18,464 bases of DNA from Flavobacteriales bacterium CG18_big_fil_WC_8_21_14_2_50_32_9. GTDB lineage: Bacteria > Bacteroidota > Bacteroidia > Flavobacteriales_E > Vicingaceae. A program made the translations under genes and the position numbers. Below the pieces are notes generated by a model, which made no database searches, was not told where the DNA came from, and was given only the letters and a program-made list of their open reading frames with translations. Every line of letters starts with the position of its first letter. Position 1 is the stretch's first letter. The stretch is from NCBI GenBank assembly GCA_002770955.1, contig PCUH01000164.1, forward strand, positions 1 to 18,464, written 5' to 3'. Positions 7,613 through 16,068 of the stretch are shown here, in pieces.

Positions 7613-8275
7613 ATGATAGCATCTCAATTAATAACTTACGACATACCTCCTTTGAAGCTTTCAGATAAAGGAAGTAGAGCATTGGATTGGATGGAAGAAT
7701 TCAAGGTTTCTGATATTCCTGTGGTTGATAAAGGTGTTTATTTGGGGCTGATAGAAGAAGCTCAATTGTTGGATAGAAGCAACCCTGACGATGCAATAAG
7801 CACATATAATTTACAATACAAAAAGCCTTTTGTTCATGAAAATCAACACGTTTTTGAAATTATTTCTGCAATAGTTAATAATGAGGTAGATTTACTACCT
7901 GTACTAGATAGCACTGGGCGATTTTTAGGGATAATTACTATTAACAGTATTCTAAAATTTTTTTCAGAAACAGTTTCTATTGCTAATCAAGGAAGTATAA
8001 TAACAATTGAACTTAACATCAATGATTATTCACTTTCTGAAATAGCCAAAATTGTTGAATCGGACAATGCTAAAATATTAGCTTCATTCATTACTTCTCA
8101 CCCTGATTCTACTAAATTGGAGGTTACACTTAAAATTAATAAAAACGAGATTACTCGTATTTTAAGCACATTTGAGCGGTTTAATTATCAAATTACAGCA
8201 TCCTACAACGAAACGGATTACCAAGTTGATTTACAAAATAAGTATGATGAATTTATGCGTTTTCTAAATCCATAA
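7613..8275 (+). CDS. CBS-domain pair protein with C-terminal ACT-like domain
   Basis: A 220-aa cytoplasmic, probably ligand-sensing protein. Two CBS motifs are visible: residues 1-55 (KVSDIPVVDKGVYLGLI) and 65-120 (VDLLPVLDSTGRFLGIIT). Residues about 127-196, with alternating hydrophobic strands GSIITIELNI and SLSEIAKIVES, have the pattern of an ACT-like domain, giving an AcuB-like layout. Such proteins commonly bind adenine nucleotides through the CBS pair; the ligand here is unknown. It is divergent from pdxJ and only 8 bp ahead of the Omp85-like gene, so the two are almost certainly co-transcribed. In many Bacteroidota the same CBS gene is followed by nadK and uppS; neither is present here. 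Confidence 0.8.
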   Translation: MIASQLITYDIPPLKLSDKGSRALDWMEEFKVSDIPVVDKGVYLGLIEEAQLLDRSNPDDAISTYNLQYKKPFVHENQHVFEIISAIVNNEVDLLPVLDSTGRFLGIITINSILKFFSETVSIANQGSIITIELNINDYSLSEIAKIVESDNAKILASFITSHPDSTKLEVTLKINKNEITRILSTFERFNYQITASYNETDYQVDLQNKYDEFMRFLNP

Positions 8276-8283
8276 TTGTCCTA

Positions 8284-9705
8284 ATGCATTATTTCCATTT
8301 ATTTTCTATTAAAAGTTATTATTTTTTTTTGCTGGTATTTTTTATGTTTACTAAAAATATCAGTGTCGCTCAAGATTCCTTAAGTTCCTTTCATATTATT
8401 TCCGAAATAAAAATTATAGGAAATAAAACCACCAAAGCTCATATTATTTCTAGAGAACTTCCTTTTGCTATTCAAGATACAATTTCAATCAATGAGCTTA
8501 ACAAAACTTTAGAGAGAGCTCAAAGTAACCTAATGAATACCCTGCTTTTTAATTTTGTAAATTTAGAAGTGGTGTATTTTACCGACACCTACATTTCTGT
8601 TTATATTACTGTTGAAGAAAGATGGTATTGGTGGCCAATTCCAATTTTTGAAGTTGAAGAAACAAACTTTAATACTTGGTGGAAAACGAAAGATTTTGAC
8701 AGAGCAAATTATGGAATGTTTTTGGCAAAGGAAAATTTCAGGGGACGCAAAGAGCGTTTAGTCTTTAAACTTCAAGGTGGTTATACAGAAAAAGCAGAAT
8801 TTAGATATCATGTGCCTTTTGCAAATAAAAATCAAACTCAAGGGTTTATGATTGGGTTTAGCTATAGCAGAAACCACGAAGTTGTCTATAATACAACTGA
8901 TAATAAAAGAGATTTCCTAAAAATAAATGAACAATTCATTAAAAAAGAATTTATATCGAAATTTAATTATGAATATCGACCAAAACTTTATAATACGCAT
9001 TTGTTAGGAATTCAGCATCATTATTTAGAAGTGAATGATACTATTTTAATTTTAAATAAAGATTATTTATTTACGCAAGACAATGAATTAAATTACTTTA
9101 GTTTATTATATAATTTCAAGCGTGATAAACGAAACTTTAAGAGTTATCCAACTAAAGGGTACTTTATTGAATTTAGTGCCGTAAAAAATGGATTAGGAAT
9201 AACCAAAAAAGAAAATAGTTCCATGTTTCTTTTAGGCAGTTATCGGAAATATTGGGAATTAAGTAATCGTTTTTATTTTGCAACTTCTTTAAAAGGAAAA
9301 TACTCTATTGAACGACCTCCATTTGCTTTGTTAAGTGGTTTGGGATACAACAATAATTTTGTGAGAGGCTATGAGTTTTATGTGATAAATGGAGAAAATT
9401 ATGCTTTTTTCAAATCGCAACTTCGCTATGCTCTTGTTAAGGACAAAGTGTATCATGCAAAAATATTATCGGCAGAAAAATTTAGAAAAATTCCGATAGC
9501 TGTTTATCCAGGAGTTTTTTTTGATGCTGGATATGTAGATGATAAAAAACTCAAAAACACCAATATTTTAAATAATGAAATGCTTTTTGGTGCAGGAGCA
9601 TCATTAGATTTATCAACGTATTATGATATTGTTTTTAGAGTTGAATATAGTATAAACAGAATGCAAGAGCATGGTTTGTTCTTGCATTTTATAGCTCCTC
9701 TTTAG
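8284..9705 (+). CDS. Short Omp85-family outer-membrane protein with one POTRA domain
   Basis: A 473-aa predicted outer-membrane beta-barrel. It has a hydrophobic signal sequence (about 8-29, ending near SVAQ), then one POTRA-like domain (about 36-113: FHIISEIKIIGNKTTKAHI then SVYITVEERWYW), then a barrel of amphipathic strands to a terminal LHFIAPL. The block GLGYNNNFVRGYEFYVING matches the conserved VRGY/F-type Omp85 signature. With a single POTRA it is far shorter than BamA (five POTRAs), so it is a BamA/TamA-like or ShlB-like relative, not BamA itself. It follows the CBS gene by 8 bp. Whether it inserts proteins or lipids is unknown. The start is the first ATG with a credible signal sequence. 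Confidence 0.75.
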   Translation: MHYFHLFSIKSYYFFLLVFFMFTKNISVAQDSLSSFHIISEIKIIGNKTTKAHIISRELPFAIQDTISINELNKTLERAQSNLMNTLLFNFVNLEVVYFTDTYISVYITVEERWYWWPIPIFEVEETNFNTWWKTKDFDRANYGMFLAKENFRGRKERLVFKLQGGYTEKAEFRYHVPFANKNQTQGFMIGFSYSRNHEVVYNTTDNKRDFLKINEQFIKKEFISKFNYEYRPKLYNTHLLGIQHHYLEVNDTILILNKDYLFTQDNELNYFSLLYNFKRDKRNFKSYPTKGYFIEFSAVKNGLGITKKENSSMFLLGSYRKYWELSNRFYFATSLKGKYSIERPPFALLSGLGYNNNFVRGYEFYVINGENYAFFKSQLRYALVKDKVYHAKILSAEKFRKIPIAVYPGVFFDAGYVDDKKLKNTNILNNEMLFGAGASLDLSTYYDIVFRVEYSINRMQEHGLFLHFIAPL

Positions 9706-9706
9706 A

Positions 9707-9845
9707 GTCTGTCTGTAAAGCCCAACTTCTTCGTTATTCTTGTTTTAAAAACCAATCATTTACAAAAGTAAACTCCTGATTTTCAAAACTTCGAAAGCCT
9801 CGAATTTGAACTTTACAGTTCAGCCTCTTGACTTTATAGACAGAC
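9707..9845. repeat. 139-bp palindromic intergenic element
   Basis: Terminal arms GTCTGTCTGTAAAG (9707-9720) and CTTTATAGACAGAC (9832-9845) pair over 14 bp with one G-U. Inside are a hairpin with stem AATCA-TTTAC / GTAAA-(CTCC bulge)-TGATT (9754-9781), GTTTT/AAAAC (9742-9746/9785-9789), TTCGA/TCGAA (9790-9794/9800-9804) and TGAAC/GTTCA (9807-9811/9818-9822). The element fills the gap between two convergent genes, starting 2 bp after a stop codon. It looks like a dispersed Bacteroidota repeat with a secondary role as terminator; copy number cannot be judged from one window. Confidence 0.55.
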
Positions 9846-9865
9846 ATTTAATACCAATGATGCAA

Positions 9866-10228
9866 CTATTTTATTCCTTTTAATAGGTTTTGGTAAAAAT
9901 CACCAATAAGAGGAAGTGCTTTTTTTTCAGCATTCACAGCAGCAATTAATCCTAAAATCCAAAATACAAATAAACCAATATAGCTGATTTGAGCCAAAAT
10001 AGCAACTATCCAGTTTAAACCGGAAATATTTGTAAATATTAAGCTAACTATCATCAAACTAAATCCTGTAATAAAAATCCCTAGAGCTTGTCTGATATGG
10101 AAAGCTCCTAATTCGGATTTATTTTTATTGTCGTTGTGCATTACAATTGCTATTATAAAACCAATAATTGTTATGTAACTGATTATTGCAACTGTTTTTC
10201 CTGGGTCGTTTTGAGTTGTGGTTTCCAT
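9866..10228 (-). CDS. DUF4870 (Tic20-like) small membrane protein
   Basis: A 120-aa integral membrane protein with three predicted transmembrane helices (about 13-30, 49-66, 72-98). The conserved FHIRQALGI motif (43-51) between helices one and two is the mark of the DUF4870/Tic20-like family. The N-terminus METTTQNDPGKT is polar and the C-terminus is basic. The biochemical function in bacteria is not established; the Tic20 relation is a fold-level resemblance and does not imply protein import. It has its own predicted promoter at 10246-10276, so it is likely transcribed apart from the helicase gene that ends 72 bp upstream. Confidence 0.8.
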   Translation of the reverse strand: METTTQNDPGKTVAIISYITIIGFIIAIVMHNDNKNKSELGAFHIRQALGIFITGFSLMIVSLIFTNISGLNWIVAILAQISYIGLFVFWILGLIAAVNAEKKALPLIGDFYQNLLKGIK

Positions 10229-10245
10229 TTTTTTAAATTATTTTC

Positions 10246-10276
10246 CAAAGCTAGATTTATTTTTTTTAATAATAAA
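10246..10276 (-). promoter_or_regulatory. Predicted promoter of the DUF4870 gene
   Basis: Minus-strand TAGCTTTG (10253-10246) matches the TAnnTTTG -7 box exactly. TTTA (10276-10273) matches 3 of 4 of the -33 TTTG box with a 19-bp spacer. It lies in the 72-bp gap after the helicase gene and 17 bp before the start codon. Confidence 0.5.
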
Positions 10277-10300
10277 GTTAATTGCTTTTATTTTAACAGA

Positions 10301-13300
10301 TTAAATTTCTATTACTTCAGAAGTGCGGAGATACATTACATAACTTTTTATAGAAAATGTTGGATACATTTCTGCGAGAATTTTTTTGTAATTTTCAAGT
10401 TGTTCAATATGCTTGTTCGATGGTTCACCAGTTTTATAATCAATTATGTAGATATTATTATCTTTAAATGTAACTCTATCAGGTTGATAACTGCTGCCTG
10501 AAGAAAGCAAAATGTTTTTTTCATTTTTCACCATATCAAAGTCAGAAAATAGATGACCTACTAATGGATGTTGAAATTGTTTTTCCAATTGATTTTTAAG
10601 CGTAAGAGCTTCATATTTTGTTATAACACCTTTATTAATGTTTCTTGTTAAAATTGCTTGTAGTTCATTTTTGTGTTTCAATTCTGACAAAATATTGTGA
10701 ATAAGCGAACCATGTTCGCCAATTTTTTCAGGAGATTCAACATCCCAAAATTTGGGAGCTTGATAGCTTATTTTAATTTTTTCTCTCCAACTGTTGTGTG
10801 TTATTATTGAAAATGTTTCTGTTTTAAGGGCATCTTTTTTAGTTTTTTCTGTCTCAGTTTTTCGGTTAAATGATCCATATTCAAAATTTGTATCACTATT
10901 TTTTGTTAAAAACGATTGTTGGCAAAAGTCATATAAATAATCATTGATTGCACCAATGTTATTTTTTGAAATATTTCCTTTGGCATCTTTTTTAATGCTC
11001 GATAAAACATACAATCGTTCTTCGGGTCGAGTTAATGCTACATATAAAATGTTAATTAAATCTAAGGTAAGTTTGCTAATTTCTTCTTCATAAATAGATG
11101 CCAACTTTGTTTTTTTTAACGCTATATTTATCGGTAGAAGTGCTACATCTAAATTTTGTATTCCTGTTTCTGTTGTCCAAAAGAAATCTTGTTGAGCATT
11201 ATTTTTAACAGGTGAATTGGCAAATGGATAAATAACGACAGGAAATTCCAATCCTTTAGATTTATGTATGGTCATTACTCTAACAGCTTCAATTCCTTCG
11301 GGAATGATTATAGAAAATTTATCGTTTTTCTCATTCCACCATTCGATGAAATTGGCAATAGAATTTCCTTTTTTTGTAGAAAATTCATATACTTTCTCTA
11401 AAAAGAATTGCAGGTAAATATTAATAGAATCATCGAGATTAAATTGATTTATTAGGTATTCTGTTAGTTCGTAAAGAGAAAGTTTGCTAATGCTACTTTC
11501 ATTTAAGTTTAGGTTGTTTTCATTAAGAAAAAGCCGAAGTGTGTTGGTTTTGTATTTTTCAAAAACATCAAAAAGGGATGCTGTTATGTTAAATTTATCT
11601 AACAAAAATTGAATGATAAAAACAGCGTTTTCTTTATCTTTTGGAGCTAATAAGTAGTTGAAATAATGAATAAGAAATTGTACTTCTTTTGAATTATTGA
11701 GCAAAAGGCTTTCAAAAGAAATTACATCAATTCCATTTTCAATTAAATGAGAAGCAATCAGAACACCATCTTTTTTACTTCTTGTTAGAATAGCAATGTC
11801 TTTGAGAGCATAATTATCTGCTTTTAATGTATTAATGGTTTCAATTATTTTTTGCAACATTAAGTCATTTAAATTTTCTTTATCAGTATGTTCTATAAAA
11901 GAAATAGCGACACCTCCACCGTTATTATCAGGGTTAAACTCTTGGTTCAGATTTTTATAGAGTTGTTGGTATTTTTCAGACAAATGCGTAGAAGTGAATT
12001 TAAAAAAGTGATTGTTGAAATCAACAATTTCAGCCTTTGAGCGATAGTTCGTATCTAGTTCTTTTAAATTAAAGTTTCGTTCAAGTGCATTTTCGATAAG
12101 TGAAAAGGATTCATTTTGAATGGAATTTGGAAAGTCAATAATTTTAGGAAGGTTAATAATTTGCTCTACTTCGCCACCTCTAAATCGATAAATAGATTGC
12201 TTGGCATCTCCAACCAACATATTAAAATGACCACTTGCTAAAGAATTATCAACCAACGGAAGCAAATTATGCCATTGAATAATGGAAGTATCCTGAAATT
12301 CATCAATTAAATAATGGTGATATTTTTCACCCAATCGTTCATAGATAAATGGAGCTGGTTCGTTGGCAATTACTTGAGCAATTTTTTTATTGAAATCAGA
12401 AAAATTCAACACATTGTTTTCTTCTTTAACTTCCTGAATTGTTTTTTCAATTTCATTGATTACAGCAAGGGTATAGCTATATTTCAATAAAAGTTTATTG
12501 ATGATGTAGGCACTTTCATTTTCGACTATATGGTTTTGAATGGCATCATAATAAGTAATAATTGTTGATTTGTTTGCATCAATAAGCTGTTTTTGGGATT
12601 CATCAACTGCTTTAGAGTACCAATTTTGCTCATCAACCATCATTTTTTGTAAGGTTGCGTTTGCTTCAAAATCAGAAAATTTTTGCACTTTTTTGAAATA
12701 GGTAATTAAATAACCTTTATAAAAACTTTTTTCTTCAATTCCTTGTTTATTTATATAGTCAATTGCATTTTCAGAAATACTAATAATTTCAGATTCAAAT
12801 AATTTAATTTGAATAAAAAGCTCTTTTCTAATGGCATGAAAATCTTCAATAGCAAGTTTGTTGAGTTGTTTGATGTAAAACTCACCGTTGTCTTTCAATA
12901 AATTTTTAGCAAAAACATATAAGTCTTTATCAATGTTCCAGCTGTTTTCGTTGTCGGCTTTTTCTTTCGAAAAATCAATTAAGAGTTTTGTTAAGTCTTT
13001 GTTTTTTCCAACTTGAGCAATGAGTAAATCTATTGCTTTGGAGAGTATTTCTTGCTCATCCAGTTCAATCTCAAAATTGAGTGGAAGGTGTAAATCGTGA
13101 GCAAAAGTTCGAATAATTTTATGCGTAAATTTATCTATCGTGCTAATTGCTAAATCATTGTAATTATGTAAGATGGAACGTAGTACTTGCTCACATTTTT
13201 TTTCTAAGGTTTGTTGATCAAGTCCTAAACCACCTTCAGATTTTGGTTTAATTAAATCGGCTAATAAAAAGGCAGTTGTTCCTTCTAATTTTTCTTTACT

Positions 13301-13498
13301 GGCAATTTCTTTTAATGCTTTAATTACCCGTTCTTTCATTTCGGCAGCAGCTTTGTTGGTGAAAGTAACAGCTAAAATGTGTTTGTAATAATTGGAGGAA
13401 GTGTGTGTTTGGTCTAGGGCTTTAATTAAAAATTCTTTAACTAAGGTGTATGTTTTTCCTGATCCAGCAGAAGAGTTATATAAGGTTAGGTTGTTCAT
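10301..13498 (-). CDS. addA: AddA/RecB-type helicase-nuclease
   Basis: A 1065-aa UvrD-superfamily helicase fused to a RecB-type nuclease, expected to resect double-strand breaks and feed RecA repair. All motifs are visible: Walker A SAGSGKT (10-16), Ia VTFTNKAAAEMKER (44-57), II DEFQD (399-403), III GDAKQSIYRFRGGE (430-443), IV LDTNYRS (481-487), V VMTIHKSKGLEFP (741-753) and VI LYVALTRPEERLYVL (818-832). The C-terminal PD-(D/E)XK nuclease has His934, Asp1007, Asp1020 and Lys1022 in IIDYKTG, with the 13-residue Asp-to-Asp spacing of RecB. Both activities therefore look intact. An AddB-type partner is not next to it. Upstream of its start are a 7-bp tandem repeat and the pfkA terminator, so it may have its own promoter. 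AddA versus a RecB-like name is a matter of partner, not visible here. Confidence 0.88.
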   Translation of the reverse strand: MNNLTLYNSSAGSGKTYTLVKEFLIKALDQTHTSSNYYKHILAVTFTNKAAAEMKERVIKALKEIASKEKLEGTTAFLLADLIKPKSEGGLGLDQQTLEKKCEQVLRSILHNYNDLAISTIDKFTHKIIRTFAHDLHLPLNFEIELDEQEILSKAIDLLIAQVGKNKDLTKLLIDFSKEKADNENSWNIDKDLYVFAKNLLKDNGEFYIKQLNKLAIEDFHAIRKELFIQIKLFESEIISISENAIDYINKQGIEEKSFYKGYLITYFKKVQKFSDFEANATLQKMMVDEQNWYSKAVDESQKQLIDANKSTIITYYDAIQNHIVENESAYIINKLLLKYSYTLAVINEIEKTIQEVKEENNVLNFSDFNKKIAQVIANEPAPFIYERLGEKYHHYLIDEFQDTSIIQWHNLLPLVDNSLASGHFNMLVGDAKQSIYRFRGGEVEQIINLPKIIDFPNSIQNESFSLIENALERNFNLKELDTNYRSKAEIVDFNNHFFKFTSTHLSEKYQQLYKNLNQEFNPDNNGGGVAISFIEHTDKENLNDLMLQKIIETINTLKADNYALKDIAILTRSKKDGVLIASHLIENGIDVISFESLLLNNSKEVQFLIHYFNYLLAPKDKENAVFIIQFLLDKFNITASLFDVFEKYKTNTLRLFLNENNLNLNESSISKLSLYELTEYLINQFNLDDSINIYLQFFLEKVYEFSTKKGNSIANFIEWWNEKNDKFSIIIPEGIEAVRVMTIHKSKGLEFPVVIYPFANSPVKNNAQQDFFWTTETGIQNLDVALLPINIALKKTKLASIYEEEISKLTLDLINILYVALTRPEERLYVLSSIKKDAKGNISKNNIGAINDYLYDFCQQSFLTKNSDTNFEYGSFNRKTETEKTKKDALKTETFSIITHNSWREKIKISYQAPKFWDVESPEKIGEHGSLIHNILSELKHKNELQAILTRNINKGVITKYEALTLKNQLEKQFQHPLVGHLFSDFDMVKNEKNILLSSGSSYQPDRVTFKDNNIYIIDYKTGEPSNKHIEQLENYKKILAEMYPTFSIKSYVMYLRTSEVIEI

Positions 13499-13504
13499 TT
13501 AACA

Positions 13505-13524
13505 GTGAATGGTGAATGGTGAAT
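13505..13524. repeat. 7-bp tandem repeat (GTGAATG, 2.9 copies) in the addA leader
   Basis: Three near-complete perfect copies of GTGAATG occupy 13505-13524, ending 6 bp before the addA start on the minus strand. They sit where a ribosome-binding region would be, so copy-number change would alter leader spacing without touching a reading frame. It may equally be neutral. Confidence 0.7.
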
Positions 13525-13533
13525 CATAAATAA

Positions 13534-13553
13534 CAAGGGGTCATGACCCCTTG
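13534..13553 (-). terminator. Terminator-like perfect 20-bp palindrome after pfkA
   Basis: CAAGGGGTCA and TGACCCCTTG form a perfect GC-rich palindrome starting one base after the pfkA stop codon. On the minus strand it is followed by the T-rich TTATTTAT, a weak U tract. It should end or attenuate pfkA transcription ahead of addA. Confidence 0.6.
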
Positions 13554-13554
13554 C

Positions 13555-14538
13555 CTAACAAGAAAGAATTTCAGCTAAGGTAAGCAAATCCATATTAATT
13601 TTTTGATTGTGTTTAATGGCTTTTTCAAAAGGGGTAAAAGCAATATTTTTATTTACAACGCCAATCATCACATTTGTTTTCCCTTCTATCAACGCATTTA
13701 CGGCAGCATTTCCCAATCTGCTTGCCAACACTCTGTCCATTGCAGAAGGGCTTCCACCACGCTGAATATGACCTAAAACGGTAACTCTTGAATCATAATT
13801 GGGACATTTTTCTTTTACTTGGCGTGCTATTTCAAAAGCTCCACCCGTGCTTTCGCCTTCGGCAACAATCACTATCATGCTTGATTTTCTCCCATGGCGA
13901 TCACTTTCCAATTTTCTTATTAATTCATTGATATAAGTGGGTGTTTCTGGAATAAGAATAGCTTCTGCACCAACACCAATTCCACTTCTAAGAGCAATAA
14001 AACCAGCATCTTTCCCCATTACTTCAACCATGAAAAGTCGGTTGTGCGAACTTGCTGTATCTCTTATTTTATCAACAGCTTCAATTACGGTATTTAAAGC
14101 AGTATCATAACCAATGGTGTTGTCTGTTCCATATAAATCATTATCAATAGTTCCTGGCAATCCCACAAAAGGAACGTCAAATTCTTTATTAAAAATAGAT
14201 GCTCCTGTAAATGTTCCATCACCACCAATAGCCACAATGCCATCTAATCCAATTTTTTTTATGGTTTGATATGCTTTTTCTCTTCCTTCTTTTTCATGAA
14301 ATTCTTTGCAACGGGCACTTTTCAGGATAGTTCCACCACGCTGAATAATGTTGCTTACATCTCTCGATTTTAATTCTATAACATTCCCTTCAATTAATCC
14401 TTTGTAGCCTTCATAAATCCCATAACATTCAATGTTTGAGTAAGCACAAGTTCTTACCACAGCTCTAATGGCTGCATTCATTCCTGGAGCATCACCTCCT
14501 GATGTGAAAACACCTATTTTTTTCATTTTTATTGGCAT
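13555..14538 (-). CDS. pfkA: ATP-dependent 6-phosphofructokinase
   Basis: Phosphorylates fructose 6-phosphate to the 1,6-bisphosphate, the committed step of glycolysis. A 327-aa PfkA of normal length. Motifs are GGDAPGMNAAIR (14-25), GGDGTFTGA (105-113), PGTIDNDLYGTDNTIGYDTA (128-147, catalytic base Asp132) and MVEVMGKDAGF (170-180). The residue after GGD is Gly108, which marks ATP rather than pyrophosphate use. Its start overlaps the end of the 126-aa gene by 10 bp, so translation is probably coupled; an alternative start at 14526 (MKKIGVFTSGGD) would remove the overlap, but homologues often carry a few residues before KKIGVF. The effector-site residues were not examined. Confidence 0.95.
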   Translation of the reverse strand: MPIKMKKIGVFTSGGDAPGMNAAIRAVVRTCAYSNIECYGIYEGYKGLIEGNVIELKSRDVSNIIQRGGTILKSARCKEFHEKEGREKAYQTIKKIGLDGIVAIGGDGTFTGASIFNKEFDVPFVGLPGTIDNDLYGTDNTIGYDTALNTVIEAVDKIRDTASSHNRLFMVEVMGKDAGFIALRSGIGVGAEAILIPETPTYINELIRKLESDRHGRKSSMIVIVAEGESTGGAFEIARQVKEKCPNYDSRVTVLGHIQRGGSPSAMDRVLASRLGNAAVNALIEGKTNVMIGVVNKNIAFTPFEKAIKHNQKINMDLLTLAEILSC

Positions 14539-14909
14539 AATTGGTTCAATCGATTAACCCTTTCTATGGAATAATCTTTATCATTTTTAACAAGATAATT
14601 TAACACTTCTAAAGTACAATTTTTTAGATTAAGATTAGTTGGATCAAGTAAATATTTATGAAACAATAAATCTTCAAGGATAATAAAGTGAATAAATTCA
14701 AATTGATGATGTGCTGTTAAATGATTAGTAATTACCTCTTTTGGAAGTAAAATAAGTTCATTCAAATTTATTTTCAAGAAATCAAACCCAAATTCATCCA
14801 GTTGGTTGTTTGCTTTTTCAGGTTCATTATTTTGCTTGAAATGATTCGTTTTTACCAACATTTTTGCTAGCTCATCCAAGTAGCGTTGGATGTAGTCTTT
14901 TCTAATCAT
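14529..14909 (-). CDS. Unrecognised 126-aa protein between rlmL and pfkA
   Basis: I do not recognise this protein with confidence. It is acidic to neutral, predicted mainly helical, without signal peptide or membrane segment, so cytoplasmic. The N-terminus MIRKDYIQRYLDELAKMLVK resembles the opening of DUF6483-type proteins, a weak similarity that may be chance. Coding status is supported by position: its start overlaps the end of the rlmL gene by 8 bp (ATGATTAG) and its end overlaps pfkA by 10 bp, the pattern of a tightly coupled operon. The middle contains the motif-like stretch HHQFEFIHFIILEDLLFHKYLLD (His/aromatic rich, around 67-89). It may be lineage-specific. Confidence 0.75.
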   Translation of the reverse strand: MIRKDYIQRYLDELAKMLVKTNHFKQNNEPEKANNQLDEFGFDFLKINLNELILLPKEVITNHLTAHHQFEFIHFIILEDLLFHKYLLDPTNLNLKNCTLEVLNYLVKNDKDYSIERVNRLNQLCQ

Positions 14910-16068
14910 GTTGTAATTTATGAATTTTCTTAGTTCCTTTATACATTTCGTACTTCATAAATCTACATTCTAAACTTCCATTAAAAAGTTTTATTTTTTG
15001 AGAAGGTCGTAAGCCTACTTTTTTTAGTGCTTCGTTGTTTGAACTAATGAACCAAGCATTCCAATTGGCATATTTTTCTTTAAGGTTATTGCCAAATTTT
15101 TCATACAATTCATCTACATTTTCGCCAATACGTTCTCCATAAGGTGGGTTAGAAATAATAATTCCAGGTTCGGTAGGAGGTATAAAATCTTGAAAATCTT
15201 TTAAGTGCAATTCTATCTTATTTGTGAGACCAGCAGCTTTAATGTTGGCACGACTCATACCTAAAACTCTTCCGTCAATATCCACTCCAATTATTTTGTG
15301 TTTAAAGTCTATTTCTTCGGCAAGGGCTTCTTCTACCACTTTGTCGAATAATGCTTCATCAAAGTTTTTCCAGTTGAAAAAGCCAAATTCTCCTCTGTTG
15401 ATGTTAGGAGGGATGTTGCAAGCTATCATTGCCGCTTCAATTAATATGGTTCCTGAACCACAAAATAAATCTAAAAAATCGGAGTTTTTATCCCAATCAC
15501 TAAGCAAAATCATTCCAGCAGCTAAATCTTCTTTAATAGGAGCAGTGCTTCTACTATCTCTGTATCCTCTTTTAAATAAAGGGTCGCCCGAACTATCTAA
15601 ACTTACAGTACAATTGTTATCGAATCCAATATGAAGGTTAATTCTAATGTTAGGGCTTTCTGTATCTACATTTGGACGTTTGTCTAATTTTTCTCTAAAC
15701 CTATCTGCAATAGCATCTTTTGCTTTTAGAGCAGGAAATTTAGTATGATTAAATAGGGTAGTGGTAACTGTTGAGTCTATGGCAAAGGTTTGGTCAACAT
15801 CAAAAATAGTTTCCCAAGGTATTTGTTTTATTTTTTGGTATAAATCTTCGGTATTTTTAATGTGAAATTGGCGAAAAGGAACAAGCAAACGATTGGCAGT
15901 TCTTAACCAAAGGTTGGCTTTGTATAACATTTCTTTGTTTGCAGTGAAGCTAACCAGTCTAATTCCTTTTTCGGCTTGATGAACACCTAATTGTTGTAGT
16001 TCTTTTATCAGAATATCTTCTAATCCAAAAGAGGTTTTGGCAACGATTTTAAATTCATTTTCTAACAT
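14902..16068 (-). CDS. rlmL: THUMP-domain 23S rRNA methyltransferase, RlmL type
   Basis: SAM-dependent methyltransferase expected to make N2-methylguanosine in 23S rRNA (G2445 in E. coli numbering). Counting from the upstream ATG at 16086, it has a THUMP RNA-binding region (about 50-165), motif I DLFCGSGTILIEAA (206-219) and the catalytic NPPYGERIG (313-321). About 390 aa: it lacks the RlmK half fused in the E. coli 702-aa protein, as is usual in this phylum. I favour the internal start at 16068 (MLENEFKIVAK), because homologues begin at ENEFKIVAK and a -7-type box lies directly ahead of it; the start at 16086 would add the six unlikely residues MPYLCK. First gene of the rlmL-126aa-pfkA group. 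Confidence 0.88.
   Translation of the reverse strand: MLENEFKIVAKTSFGLEDILIKELQQLGVHQAEKGIRLVSFTANKEMLYKANLWLRTANRLLVPFRQFHIKNTEDLYQKIKQIPWETIFDVDQTFAIDSTVTTTLFNHTKFPALKAKDAIADRFREKLDKRPNVDTESPNIRINLHIGFDNNCTVSLDSSGDPLFKRGYRDSRSTAPIKEDLAAGMILLSDWDKNSDFLDLFCGSGTILIEAAMIACNIPPNINRGEFGFFNWKNFDEALFDKVVEEALAEEIDFKHKIIGVDIDGRVLGMSRANIKAAGLTNKIELHLKDFQDFIPPTEPGIIISNPPYGERIGENVDELYEKFGNNLKEKYANWNAWFISSNNEALKKVGLRPSQKIKLFNGSLECRFMKYEMYKGTKKIHKLQHD

Noticed and set aside
8284..9705. BamA
   Set aside because: At 473 aa with one POTRA-like domain it is too short; only the Omp85 family level is supported.
10136..10501. Plus-strand open frame overlapping the DUF4870 and helicase genes
   Set aside because: It is antisense to two well-supported genes and its product is low-complexity, rich in Phe, Tyr, Asn and Cys, as reverse-strand frames in AT-rich DNA are.
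13555..14538. Pyrophosphate-dependent phosphofructokinase
   Set aside because: The residue after GGD is Gly108, as in ATP-dependent enzymes, rather than Asp.
15224..15634. Plus-strand open frame inside rlmL
   Set aside because: It is antisense to the SAM-binding and catalytic region of a clear methyltransferase gene and shows no family resemblance.
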